In this document: in pieces, positions 34,474 through 44,116 of the stretch
Position numbering within the stretch: position 1 is the stretch's first letter
How the letters are laid out: the number at the start of each line of letters is the position of its first letter
Source of the DNA: Kovacikia minuta CCNUW1
GTDB lineage: Bacteria > Cyanobacteriota > Cyanobacteriia > Leptolyngbyales > Leptolyngbyaceae
NCBI RefSeq assembly: GCF_020091585.1
Contig: NZ_CP083582.1
Coordinates: 6,954,536 to 7,018,535, forward strand
Reading direction: 5' to 3'
Length of the DNA: 64,000 nucleotides
Position numbers and translations under genes: made by a program
Notes under the pieces: generated by a model
Database searches by the model: none
What the model saw: only the letters and a program-made list of their open reading frames with translations
What the model was told of the DNA's origin: nothing

Positions 34474-34716
34474 TAGGCACCTGATTTTTGCTTGTTTCAG
34501 TGCCGTTCCATTAGTGTCTAACTTTAGTTGGCAGTGCGGTAAACCTGTTTACGATACTCCACGGGTTAGTTCCAACACGTTTGTTCTGCAAGAACTGGAT
34601 ACTCAGATTCTATGCGAGAAAACGCGTGCAGCGCAGAGATGGGTAGGGTGATTGAATTTTAAGGGATGCTTATTTGGGCTAGATTGGGAATACTACGATC
34701 TGTCAATCTATCTTAG

Positions 34717-35649
34717 AGACTGTTTGTAAATAGATGTAAAGAGATGATGCACTAGGAAATGAAATGAGCCATACCTAAGAAATTCATCTCAACTAATCGA
34801 AGTCAATGAGCGAACGCTTCTACGATAGCGACCTGACGGATGAGGAATGGCAACGGATTGAACCGTTGTTGCCGCTTGCCAAGTCGCTGGGTAAACACCG
34901 AGAAGTCAGCTTACGGGACATCTTAAATGCAATTTTCTACCGTGCTGACAATGGGATTAAATGGCGCAATCTACCTTGCGACTTTCCAGTCTGGCAAACG
35001 GTCTACGGCTATTACCGCTTATGGGTCAGATTGGGCATTTGGGAACAGATTAATATTGCCCTGGTACAGCAAGTGCGAATCAGTGAAGGACGAGCGGCTC
35101 AACCCAGTTTAGCCATCATTGACAGCCAGTCCGTCAAACTGGGGCAAAAAGGGGGAGGAACACGGAGTTGATGGCAACAAGCAGATAAAAGGACGGAAGC
35201 GTCATATTGTAGTCGATGTGCTGGGATTAGTTTTAGGGTGTTATGTCACAGCTGCCAATACGGCTGATGTAAAAGCCGCTCCAGCGGTTCTGGTCTGGGT
35301 CTTAGAAATGTATGAACGGATTGCTAAAGTCTTGGCAGACAAAGGCTATCGAGGCGCATTGGCAACCTTGATTGAGCAAGCGTTTGAAAATCGTCAAGTG
35401 AAGCTAGAAATTAGTCAACGTCCAGACGAGACAAAAGGATTTCAGCTTGAACCGAAACGATGGATTGTTGAGCGGACTTGGACTTGGCTTGAGAATGCTC
35501 GCAGTTTGACTCGTGACTATGAACGCTTGCCTGAAAATCATGAAGGGATGATCTATGTCGTCATGATTCGGTTAATGCTCCGACGATTAACCAAGAATCG
35601 TCGAACGTGGCAATCAAAAGCTGTTTAACGATCATTTACAAACACTTTC
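34717..35649 (+). mobile_element. IS5-family insertion sequence, 933 bp
   Basis: Inverted ends AGACTGTTTGTAAAT (left) and ATTTACAAACACTTT (right). Flanked by CTTAG direct repeats (34712-34716 and 35650-35654), the CTNAG-type target. Contains the two overlapping transposase frames listed next. It looks complete and could be active if frameshifting works. Confidence 0.85.
34806..35628 (+). CDS. IS5-family transposase, two overlapping frames
   Basis: First frame (34806-35171, 121 aa): MSERFYDSDLTDEEWQRIEPLLP, then LRDILNAIFYRADNGIKWRNLP and SLAIIDSQSVKLG, the N-terminal DUF4096 and first catalytic Asp. Second frame (35119-35628, 169 aa): GNKQIKGRKRHIVVDVLGLVL, LADKGYRGA and WIVERTWTWLENARSLTRDYER with the second Asp and the Glu. 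The frames overlap around a GGGGCAAAAAGGGGGAGG stretch, a likely programmed frameshift site as in IS427-type members. Together they make one DDE transposase. Confidence 0.88.
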
Positions 35650-35751
35650 TTAGGATATACAAAGAAAATTACATCCTAAGCTGATTAAGTGTGGTGTCAA
35701 TTAATACATCAGTGGTAACCGAATCCATCACTCGATTTAGAGAGTAGAACC

Positions 35752-36291
35752 ATGAGTAAACCTGTCATTGTTTGTGTGGATGACGAACCAACTGTTTTAG
35801 AAAGTTTAAAGATAGAACTCAAGCGAGTGCTAGGAGATTTCTGTTTGGTTGAGACGGCTGATGGTGGTGAGGAAGCACTCGAGTTGATTGCTGAGTTGCA
35901 GGAAGAAGAGTATGAGGTTGCCCTGGTGCTGGTTGATTACATCATGCCAGACATTAAAGGCGATGAGTTACTCCGCGAGATTCATGCTCGATCGCCCCAT
36001 ACCCTCAATATTATGATCAGTGGGCAAGCTGACCTGGAAGCTGTGAGTAATGCCATTCGAGAAGCCAAGCTGTTTCGCTACATTGCGAAGCCCTGGCAAC
36101 CTGAAGACCTCAAATCTAGCGTAATTGAGGCGATTCAAAGCTTTTTGCAAGACCGTAAACTAGAAGCTCAAACGACTCAATTGCAACAACTTTACCAGCA
36201 AGTACAGGCGTTTAACGTTGAGTTGGAACATAAGGTAGAAGAGCGCACTGCCCAACTCCAACGGTTGCTAGAGTTTGACAGCCTTGCTTAA
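35752..36291 (+). CDS. Response regulator with C-terminal coiled coil
   Basis: 179 aa. Receiver domain: acidic pair in CVDDEPTV, phospho-acceptor Asp62 in LVLVDYIMPD, and the Lys in RYIAKPW. Residues about 130-175 form a coiled coil (TTQLQQLYQQVQAFNVELEHKVEERTAQLQ) that normally leads into a GAF or kinase domain. The last residues LLEFDSLA and the next frame (LLKRITDKVRESL) fit together as one protein after removing one base near 36286, so this is probably the N-terminal half of a receiver-GAF-kinase protein. Confidence 0.8.
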   Translation: MSKPVIVCVDDEPTVLESLKIELKRVLGDFCLVETADGGEEALELIAELQEEEYEVALVLVDYIMPDIKGDELLREIHARSPHTLNIMISGQADLEAVSNAIREAKLFRYIAKPWQPEDLKSSVIEAIQSFLQDRKLEAQTTQLQQLYQQVQAFNVELEHKVEERTAQLQRLLEFDSLA

Positions 36292-37492
36292 GCGCATTAC
36301 AGACAAAGTGCGGGAAAGCCTTGATGAGAGCCAAATGCTTCAAACAGTTGTGCAAGAGTTGGTGACTGAATTGAGTTTAAGTTGTTGTGCCGCTACTTTG
36401 TATGACCTAAATCACCGTACCGCCACGATTTGCTATGAGGCAATTCGAGTAAACGCTGATTCTGCCCAGGGGACAGTTATTCAATGGGATGATTCACTGA
36501 ACCTTTATACTCAAGTTCTTCAGGGCAACTCAATTCAGTGTTGTATTCTACCGCTGTCGTCTGAACCCTACTACGAGTTAAAGCGTCGATCGACGCTGCT
36601 CATTTGTCCACTGCGGGATGAAAGGGAAGTCATTGGTGACATTTGGCTATTTAAGTCCGTATCCGATGTATTTGATGAGGTAGCGGTGAGGATTGTGGAA
36701 CATGTGGCTGACCAATGTGCGATCGCCCTGCGCCAATCTCGCCTTTATCAACTTTCGCAAGCTCAGGTAGAAGAGCTAAAACGATTGAGCCAGGTCAAAG
36801 ATGATTTTCTCAGCAGCATTTCCCATGAACTGCGATCGCCGATGGCAACGATGCGTATGGCAATCCAGATGTTAGAGATCATGTTAAAGTCTGTTGCTGG
36901 AGTAAACCCAGAAATAGACACTGCGAATCGATACATTCAAATCTTGAAAGATGAGTGTCAGCGCGAAACGAACTTAATCAACGATTTGCTTGATATAGCG
37001 CGGTTAGAAGCCGGTGCTGCCCCCCTCAATGTGACCACGATCAACCTCCCACTCTGGTTACCCGTCATTACCGATCCATTTATTGAACGGGCACGCAATC
37101 AGCAGCAACAACTGATGTTGGAGATTGCGTCCAATATTGCAGACTTAAATACCGATCCATCTTATTTAGAACGGGCATTGAGCGAGCTTTTACACAATGC
37201 CTGTAAATACACGCCGATCGGGGAAACAATTCTATTGACTGTTGATAGGAACGGAACAAAATTCGAAATTAAGATTAAAAATTCTGGGGTCGAGATCCCT
37301 GCCAGTGAATACGATCGCATTTTTGATAAGTTTTACCGGATTAGTAATAGCGATTTACGAAAACAGGGAGGCACGGGACTGGGGCTTGCCCTGGTTAAGA
37401 AGCAGGTTGAGTGTCTTCACGGCACAATCGAAGTTAGCAGTGATTCGGGTTGGACGATGTTCACCGTTCACGTTCCAAGTCTTAACCTGTGA
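36275..37492 (+). CDS. GAF-domain sensor histidine kinase
   Basis: 405 aa from a TTG start that overlaps the upstream stop. GAF domain about 10-155 (LLKRITDKVRESLDESQ, LICPLRDEREVIGDIWLF), HisKA at DDFLSSISHELRSPMATM (His near 185), HATPase with LLHNACKYTP (N box), YDRIFDKFYRI (F box) and GGTGLGLALVKKQVE (G2). No membrane segment, so a soluble kinase. It likely forms one polypeptide, or a coupled pair, with the preceding receiver. Confidence 0.85.
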   Translation: MTALLKRITDKVRESLDESQMLQTVVQELVTELSLSCCAATLYDLNHRTATICYEAIRVNADSAQGTVIQWDDSLNLYTQVLQGNSIQCCILPLSSEPYYELKRRSTLLICPLRDEREVIGDIWLFKSVSDVFDEVAVRIVEHVADQCAIALRQSRLYQLSQAQVEELKRLSQVKDDFLSSISHELRSPMATMRMAIQMLEIMLKSVAGVNPEIDTANRYIQILKDECQRETNLINDLLDIARLEAGAAPLNVTTINLPLWLPVITDPFIERARNQQQQLMLEIASNIADLNTDPSYLERALSELLHNACKYTPIGETILLTVDRNGTKFEIKIKNSGVEIPASEYDRIFDKFYRISNSDLRKQGGTGLGLALVKKQVECLHGTIEVSSDSGWTMFTVHVPSLNL

Positions 37493-37497
37493 TGGTA

Positions 37498-38409
37498 AGG
37501 AATAACGAGATGGGTATGCAGCAGAGCCAACCATCGAGTCATTCAAATGCAAGGCGAAGCGGATATCAATTCCCATTGCAATCGATTCTGATTGCGTCTT
37601 TTGTCATCCCTGTTGTCGGTGCGATCGCCTTAACTGGTTATCTCTCCTACAAGAATGGACAACAGGCGATCGAAGATTTAGCCCAGCAGTTAATGGGTGA
37701 AGTCAGCCAGCGTGTGCAGAATCAGCTCTCGACCTACTTGAGCAACGCTCAGGTGATCAATCGGCTCAATGCCAATGAACTTCAAACGGGGCAACTCAAT
37801 TCTCAAGATCCAAATGCCCTGATCCGCCATTTCTGGGAACAACGCTTTTTATTCGACAATGTGTGTGGTGCCGCCATGTATTTTGGCAACCCTCAGGGAG
37901 AATTTACGGGGTTCAGTTGGCATCGTCCCAGCAGTACCTGGCGAATTGGGCGATCGGGACAGCGTACTCAAGGGCACTATTTCAGCTATGCCACGGATGC
38001 TCAAGGGCGAGCCAGCAAATTGCTAAAAAAGGATATTCCATTTGATCCGAGAGTTCGTCCCTGGTATCGAGCGGCAACTCAGGCTAGGACGACAACCTGG
38101 AGTCAGGTTTACCCCGATCCCAGCCAACAAGACCTCAAAATTGCCCTCAGTCAACCTGTATATGATGCAACTGGCAAATTGCAAGGCGTTTTAGGCGTTG
38201 ATTGTCTGTTTTCCAAGATTGACGACTTACTCCGACAAACGAAAGTGGGGCAGTCTGGTGTGATTTTCATCACGGAGCGATCGAATGCATTAATTGCCAC
38301 ATCGACCGATCGCCCTCCCTTTAATCCCAAAAAACTGCGTTTGAATATTTCGGAACTGAATCATCCTCTGATTCCAGCGCTCTGCCACTCTGCTGCAAGA
38401 CGCTCATAG
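37498..38409 (+). pseudogene. Hybrid kinase part 1: Cache sensor domain
   Basis: Membrane helix 1 (LIASFVIPVVGAIALTGYL), then an extracytoplasmic dCache domain (WEQRFLFDNVCGAAMYFGNP, DPRVRPWYRAATQARTTTWSQVY, VLGVDCLFSKID). The frame ends at 38409, but the next frame starts DAHSLAG and continues the Cache domain after removal of one base near 38390. Reads as the first third of a transmembrane hybrid kinase. Confidence 0.75.
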
Positions 38410-38908
38410 TCTGGCTGGAATGCAGCAGAATCAAGCATTGAAGTTTGATCACAAGGGACAGGTGTACTTTCTCCGTGTGACTTCCCTGCTCAAGGATATT
38501 GGGCTAGATTGGCAGATCGTGGTCGTGGTCCCCGAAGCCGATTTTATGGCACGCGTGAATGCCAACATGAGAACAACCCTCTGGCTATGCTTAGCGGCAT
38601 CGAGTCTCGCCATTGCAGTGGGGGTGTTTACGGCCCGTCGAGTCACCCGCCCCATTATTCAGATGAGTGCTGCCACCCATAAAATTGTCAGTGGAGAACT
38701 AGAGCAACCGATCGCAGGCTCTGCTATTCAAGAAGTCGAAAATTTAGCCGATACCTTTAATTGGATGAGCCAGCAAATCAAAGCCTCTCGTCAGCAACTC
38801 CGAGACTATGCCCGATCTCTGGAAGCAAACGTGTCAGAACGCACACAAGCGTTAGAGCTTGAAATTCAACAACACAAGCAAACCGAAACCGCATTACAAC
38901 ACAGTTAA
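38390..38908 (+). pseudogene. Hybrid kinase part 2: Cache end, membrane helix, HAMP
   Basis: Frame 38390-38908: LQDAHSLAGMQQNQALKF, IGLDWQIVVVVPEADFM, then membrane helix 2 (LWLCLAASSLAIAVGVF), HAMP (TRPIIQMSAATHKIVSGELEQPI) and a coiled coil (LRDYARSLEANVSERTQAL). It ends at TAA 38906, but the same frame continues without another stop into part 3: HS-TAA-EALNLIVEGTA, so TAA most likely replaced GAA. Confidence 0.72.
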
Positions 38909-41230
38909 GAGGCATTAAATCTCATTGTCGAGGGAACGGCAGCCCAAACTGGAGATAACTTCTTCCGAGCCTGTGTGCGTTACTTAGCGGAGGTATTACA
39001 GGTTCAGTATGCGATCGTGTCTGAGTTTGCCAATGCGGAAAAAACGCGCGTGCGTTCCCTGGCGTATTGGACGGGGAGCGACTGGAGTGAACCCGTTGAA
39101 TATCCCATTCGAGCCACCCCCTGTGAAACGGTGCTGGCGGGTCAAATGCGTTACTACCCGAATGATGTCCAAACTCGGTTTGCGGATGACCACGACCTGA
39201 TTGAGATGGGTGTGGTGAGTTATCTGGGCATGCCGTTGATGAACTCCGCTGATCAAATCCTGGGGCATCTGGCGGTTCTGGATACCAAACCGATGAGCAC
39301 CGATCGCGATCACGAACTCATCCTCAAAATCTTTGCTGCCCGAGCGGGAGCCGAGTTGGAGCGAAAACACGCAGAAGCAGCGCAACGCCAGAGTGAGAAA
39401 AAATTCCGCGGCATTATTGAAAATGTCAATGATGTGATTTATATCCTCAATCCTGATGGTACATTTGCTTACCTTTCCCCCAGTTTGATCCATGCCCTCC
39501 ACTATGAACCAACCGAAACTATCGGCACCCATTTCGCCCCCATGATTCATCCTGATCATCTTCAGCGTTGTATGGATGCGGTTCAGCGATTGGTAGAAAC
39601 GGGTGAAACCATTTGGGGATTGGAGTATTTAATCAAAACAAGACAAAATGATTGGCGCTGGTATATCTCCAACATTTCCGCTGTGTATGACGATGCTGGC
39701 AGGGTGCAGTACTGTGTGGGCGTTGCTCGTGATGTAACTGAGCGCAAGTTGATGGAAGAGGAACTCCGGCGGGCGAAAGAAGCAGCAGATGCAGCCAGTA
39801 AAGCCAAGAGTGAGTTCTTAGCGAATATGAGCCACGAGTTACGATCGCCCCTGAACGCAATTCTTGGGTTTTCTCAACTTCTCTACCGTGGTCAAACGTT
39901 GAACGTTGAACAACAGGAAAATGTTGACACCATTATTCGCAGTGGGGAGCATTTGTTGACCTTAATTAACAACGTTCTAGATTTATCTAAAATCGAAGCT
40001 GGACAGACAACTTTAAACGAACATAACGTCGATCTGCATCAACTGCTGCTTGATGTAGAAACCATGTTTACGTTGAGGGCAAAGGAAAAGAACCTACAGC
40101 TTGTGTGCGATCGTCATCCTCAAGTACCCCAATACATTCGCACCGATCCAGTCAAACTGCGTCAAGTGCTGATTAATCTTTTGAGTAATGCCGTCAAGTT
40201 CACAGAGCAGGGCAGAATTACGCTACGGGTCATGCCTGTGGAAGATGCAAACAGCAGAATCTCAAAAGCGGAACCATCCCCTATAACAAAATCCCAAATC
40301 TCCATTCTGTTTGAGGTTGAAGATACAGGTATCGGCATCGAACCTGAGGGAGTCAATGATTTATTTACCGCCTTTTCCCAAACCCAATCGGGTAAAGCCC
40401 AAGAGGGGACAGGTTTAGGGTTAGCCATTAGTCGGCAGTTTGTTGAGCTAATGGGCGGTACGATTTCAGTGAGTAGTGTATTGCACCAGGGGACAACCTT
40501 TCGCTTCAACATTTACGCTGAGATCGTCGCATCCGTTGATGAACACCATCCGGTTCGCCAGGTGGTTGGGTTAGAACCCGGTCAATCCGACTACCGCATT
40601 CTCGTGGTTGATGATAAACCCGCAAATCGCCAGTTGCTCATCAAGCTATTGTCGCCTTTCGGGTTTGAACTTCGAGAAGCCAGCAATGGTCAAGCCGCGA
40701 TCGCGATTTTCCAGGAATGGGAACCGCACCTGATCTGGATGGATATGCGAATGCCGATTATGGATGGCTATGAAGCCACAAAGCAGATTAAAGCCACAAC
40801 GAAAGGACAGGCTACGGCGGTCATTGCCCTGACGGCGAGCGCGTTGGAGGAGCAAAAAGCGATCGTTCTGTCGGCGGGATGCGATGGCTTTATCCGTAAA
40901 CCATTCCAGCAAGCCGAGATTTTTGCCGCTATGCAAGAACATATTGGCGTGCGTTACATCTATGCAGATTCAGAAGCAAGTCGTCTCCAACCTGAGAACA
41001 ACAGTCAACCAACGCTCTCCAGCGAATCCTTATCAGAACAACTTAGATCGCTACCGACCCATCTCATTAATGAGTTACACACGTCTCTTCACAACGTCGA
41101 TTTAGAATCTCTCTCAGACTTAATCAAAGAAATAAACAACACGAATTCTGAACTTGCTTCTACCTTGAAAAAACAAATTGACAACTTTGAATATGAGCAA
41201 ATTTTAGCTGCCATTCAAATGCTCCATTAA
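38909..41230 (+). pseudogene. Hybrid kinase part 3: GAF, PAS, kinase, receiver
   Basis: In frame with part 2 after the TAA (EALNLIVEGTAAQTGDNFF); the first usable internal start is at 38975. Domains: GAF (FRACVRYLAEVLQVQYAIV to LELIFAA region), PAS with PAC (IIENVNDVIYILNPDGTFAYLSPS, WRWYISNISAVYDDAG), HisKA (EFLANMSHELRSPLNAILG), HATPase (LINLLSNAVKFTEQG, GTGLGLAISRQFVELMGG), then a receiver (ILVVDDKPANR; Asp in LIWMDMRMPIMDG; Lys in FIRKPFQQ). The C-terminal kinase and receiver could still be made separately. Confidence 0.8.
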
Positions 41231-41257
41231 ATCATCTATTTGAGAGATAAAGTCGCG

Positions 41258-42691
41258 ATGACTACCAGCGAGACACATCAATCCAGCTTCAGCATCTTGG
41301 TTGTCGATGATACTCCAGATAATTTGCGCTTGCTAGTGGGATTACTCACCGAGCAGGGCTACAAAATTCGTCCCGTGACGAGTGGCAAAATGGCACTGTC
41401 AGCAGCGCAAGGAATGCCCCCCGACTTGATTCTACTCGACATTAATATGCCCGAAATGGATGGCTACCAGGTTTGTGAGCAGCTTAAAGCGGATGAGCGA
41501 ACGCGGGATATTCCAGTGATCTTTTTAAGCGCTTTAAATGATGTGTTTGATAAAGTCAAAGCGTTTGCGATCGGAGGTGTTGATTACATCACAAAACCCT
41601 TCCAAATTGAGGAGGTTTTAGCGCGAATTAATACTCACCTGGCAATGAAAACGCTGCAAAACGATCTACAGCAAAAAAATCATGATTTAGAACAAACGCT
41701 CCATGAACTGCAAACGACGCAAACGCAACTGATTCAATCTGAGAAAATGGCGGTTTTAGGCCAACTCGTTGCCAACGTTGCCCACGAAATCAACACACCG
41801 TTAGGAGCCATTCGATCGTCCGCTGGTAATATTGCCACGTTCCTCCATCACAGCTTAGAAGCATTGCCCCAGTTTCTACAATCGCTCTCCCCGGAGCGGA
41901 AACAGGATTTCTTCACCCTACTCAATCGCTCAACCCAGATTAATAGCCACTTTTTGACGCTTTCCAACAAGGAAAAACGTCATCATAAGCGCAATTTAAT
42001 TCAACAACTTGAAGTATTTGGAATTACTGATGCTGACACGATCGCGGATACGTTGATTGATATTGGAATTTATGACGACATTGGCTCACTTCTGCCTCTA
42101 TTACAGGCTGAAGATAACCGTGTCATTCTCAATACGGCCTATGAGCTAGTTAGTATTCAGAGGAGTACGCAGACCATTATTACAGCCAGCGATCGGGCAA
42201 CGAAAGTGGTGTTGGCATTAAAGAGTTATGCCCACCAAGACTCCACAGGTATAAAGATAAAAACCAACTTGATTGATAGCATCGAAACTGCGCTAACGCT
42301 CTACCATAATCAAATCAAACATCATGTTGAAGTCATTCGGCAATATGCCGAATTACCGCCAGTGCCTTGCTTTCCTGATGATCTCAACCAGGTCTGGGCA
42401 AACTTGATTCAGAACGCCTTGCAAGCCATGAATTACAAAGGAGTTCTCACAATTTCTACAGCTCATTTGGGTGACCAGGCTCAAATTAGCATCGCTGACA
42501 CAGGAAGTGGTATTCCCCAAGATATTCAATCAAAAATCTTCGAACCCTTCTTCACCACAAAACCAATGGGAGAAGGCAGCGGTTTGGGCCTGAGCATTGT
42601 TCAAAAAGTGATTGAAAAGCATGGGGGTAGTATCACGATAGAGAGCACCCCCGGTAAAACACAATTTACTGTATCCTTGCCGCTGTTGTGA
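41258..42691 (+). CDS. Receiver-histidine kinase hybrid
   Basis: About 477 aa from ATG 41258 (MTTSETHQS). N-terminal receiver: ILVVDDTPDN, phospho-Asp in LILLDINMPEMDG, Lys in YITKPFQ. A coiled coil (LQQKNHDLEQTLHELQTTQTQL) leads to an atypical HisKA (GQLVANVAHEINTPLGAIRSS) and HATPase (QVWANLIQNALQAMNYKG, ADTGSGIP, GEGSGLGLSIVQKVIEKHGG). Soluble. Follows the broken hybrid kinase by 27 bases; receiver of one protein may take phosphate from another in this set. An in-frame TTG at 41240 is less likely as start. Confidence 0.87.
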   Translation: MTTSETHQSSFSILVVDDTPDNLRLLVGLLTEQGYKIRPVTSGKMALSAAQGMPPDLILLDINMPEMDGYQVCEQLKADERTRDIPVIFLSALNDVFDKVKAFAIGGVDYITKPFQIEEVLARINTHLAMKTLQNDLQQKNHDLEQTLHELQTTQTQLIQSEKMAVLGQLVANVAHEINTPLGAIRSSAGNIATFLHHSLEALPQFLQSLSPERKQDFFTLLNRSTQINSHFLTLSNKEKRHHKRNLIQQLEVFGITDADTIADTLIDIGIYDDIGSLLPLLQAEDNRVILNTAYELVSIQRSTQTIITASDRATKVVLALKSYAHQDSTGIKIKTNLIDSIETALTLYHNQIKHHVEVIRQYAELPPVPCFPDDLNQVWANLIQNALQAMNYKGVLTISTAHLGDQAQISIADTGSGIPQDIQSKIFEPFFTTKPMGEGSGLGLSIVQKVIEKHGGSITIESTPGKTQFTVSLPLL

Positions 42692-42717
42692 AGAAGTAGG
42701 GAATTTGGTTATCTCAC

Positions 42718-42828
42718 ATCTTGCAGCAGTGTCAGAAACCGGGTTTTTCAACCCTGGCTCAACCTGAAAACCCCAATTTTTCGTTGAGAAACCCGGTTTC
42801 TCAAGGTTTGTTGAGAATGGTGCAAGAT
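42718..42828. mobile_element. Mini-element with GAAACCGGGTTT hairpin
   Basis: Outer inverted ends ATCTTGCA and TGCAAGAT; inner arms AGAAACCGGGTTTTTCA and TGAGAAACCCGGTTTCT. A related hairpin occurs at 63139-63236. No ORF. The remainder of the spacer to 42962 shows nothing. Confidence 0.6.
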
Positions 42829-42962
42829 TTAAGTTATGTCGCAACGATTTCTGCTTGTGTAACGAAACTCACCCCTACGATGGTTCGCATTTGCCCAGAA
42901 GTTCATTATAAATCGGTATTAGTCGTTAGGAATGGGCAGACAGGGTAGCATCGCCGAATTTC

Positions 42963-43376
42963 TCAACGCGTTTCAGAGGCTGTAATCACGACCGAAGGAG
43001 CCGATCGCTCTGCCGCCCCGTGGTAAACCGCTTCGATATTATTGCCATCAGGGTCAAGCAAAAAAGCAGCATAATATCCCGGATGGTAGTGCCGTTCACC
43101 GGGCGCACCATTGTCCCGTCCGCCTGCTGCCAGTCCTGCCTGATAGAACTGCTGCACGGTGGCTTCATCATTAGCCTGGAAGGCAAGATGAACTTTTGAT
43201 GGTGTAGTGTCTGCCTGATCAACAAACAACTCATCCGCAAAAAAGTAGCCATCCCCTTCACCATCAATATCTCGCCCTAGCGCTTGCAACACCGCCTGAT
43301 AGAACTGTTTGCTGGCAGCAACATCAGCAACCCGAAGATGGACATGATCAATCAGGCGACCGCGATGGAATTCCAT
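42963..43376 (-). CDS. VOC-family (glyoxalase-like) protein
   Basis: 137 aa, one betaalphabetabetabeta pair: LIDHVHLRVADVAASKQFYQAVL at the start, KVHLAFQANDEATVQQFY in the middle and GYYAAFLLDPDGNNIEAVYHG at the end. The metal-site positions His (DHVHLRV), His (VHLAF) and Glu (NIEAVY) are present. Could be a glyoxalase, dioxygenase or resistance protein; substrate unknown. Intact. Confidence 0.85.
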   Translation of the reverse strand: MEFHRGRLIDHVHLRVADVAASKQFYQAVLQALGRDIDGEGDGYFFADELFVDQADTTPSKVHLAFQANDEATVQQFYQAGLAAGGRDNGAPGERHYHPGYYAAFLLDPDGNNIEAVYHGAAERSAPSVVITASETR

Positions 43377-43562
43377 AGTGTTATCTTGCCTCTAAAAACA
43401 ACTCATTAGGATCGCGAGTTCAATCTGTCCGGACGAAACATGCGGTCCTGGACCCTGGAACCCTTTCCCAGATTTTGCCTGTATGCCTCGCCCCGCCCCA
43501 ATCTCAAACTGATTTAATTTCCATTCCATACTCGGTCAACCATTGTTGTGATTGAGTTTTGC
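43377..43562. other. Short spacer
   Basis: Nothing recognised besides CG-rich non-coding sequence between the VOC gene start and the sigma-factor remnant. Confidence 0.3.
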
Positions 43563-43751
43563 TCAAGCTGCCCATCCCAGAAGGCAGCTTCTATGGTGGG
43601 TCCATTCGGATCTCGCGTACAAAGCAGCTGCAATACGAAAATCTTCCACTAACCGAATTAGGGTAGCGACAATGTGCCCCCATTGAGCGCGATGAAGCTC
43701 AGAATTTGCTTGAGTAATATCTGATTTTGGAGTTGAAGCCATACCCGTCAT
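43563..43751 (-). pseudogene. ECF sigma factor N-terminal remnant
   Basis: The frame starts MTGMASTPKSDITQANSEL and continues HRAQWGHIVATLIRLVEDFRIA, which matches region 2.1 of SigI/DUF6596-type ECF sigma factors (RxxWGRxLATLIRLxGDFDLAE). After DFRIA the frame is unrelated and soon stops. Such sigma genes commonly sit next to YciI-like genes, and a YciI gene follows at 44117, which supports the call. Confidence 0.45.
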
Positions 43752-43763
43752 GAAACGACAAAA

Positions 43764-43911
43764 AAAATTGGCAAGGTGTCGATTTGAGCGATCGCTGTTC
43801 GACTGACTTACAAAAGAGGTAAAGCCCGATCGTACTCAATAAAAAAAAATTCAGGGAGGTGTCGATTTGAGCAATTCCCATTCGACTGAATCATAAAGGA
43901 GGTAAACCAAT
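43764..43911. repeat. Two diverged tandem copies of a 66-base segment
   Basis: 43764-43830 and 43844-43911 share AAAAAAATT..., GGTGTCGATTTGAGC..., TTCGACTGA.TTA..AAAGAGGTAAA. Both end in an AGAGGTAAA / GGAGGTAAA motif like a ribosome-binding site; after copy 2 follows ATG at 43912. A leader duplication. Confidence 0.55.
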
Positions 43912-44004
43912 GAAATACAGCGGTCTTCAGATCAGTAAACCACAGTCTCGTGAAGTGGGGTGGTGGGGTGTGGGGTGTGCAAATGCAGAAGATCGAGATT
44001 GATG
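43912..44004 (+). CDS. Possible 30-aa peptide after duplicated leader
   Basis: ATG preceded by GGAGGT at good spacing; reads MKYSGLQISKPQSREVGWWG and stops at TGA. No known family. Either a leader peptide or a decayed start of a longer gene. Confidence 0.25.
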
Positions 44005-44116
44005 AACTCAAGCGGGTCGCTGCTAATTAACGGTTCCTTCCGAGTTGCGCTTTGCGCTAAGCAGCACACCAAACCCCGACAATCCAACCCAAAACGACTC
44101 AACAGGAGATTTCACA

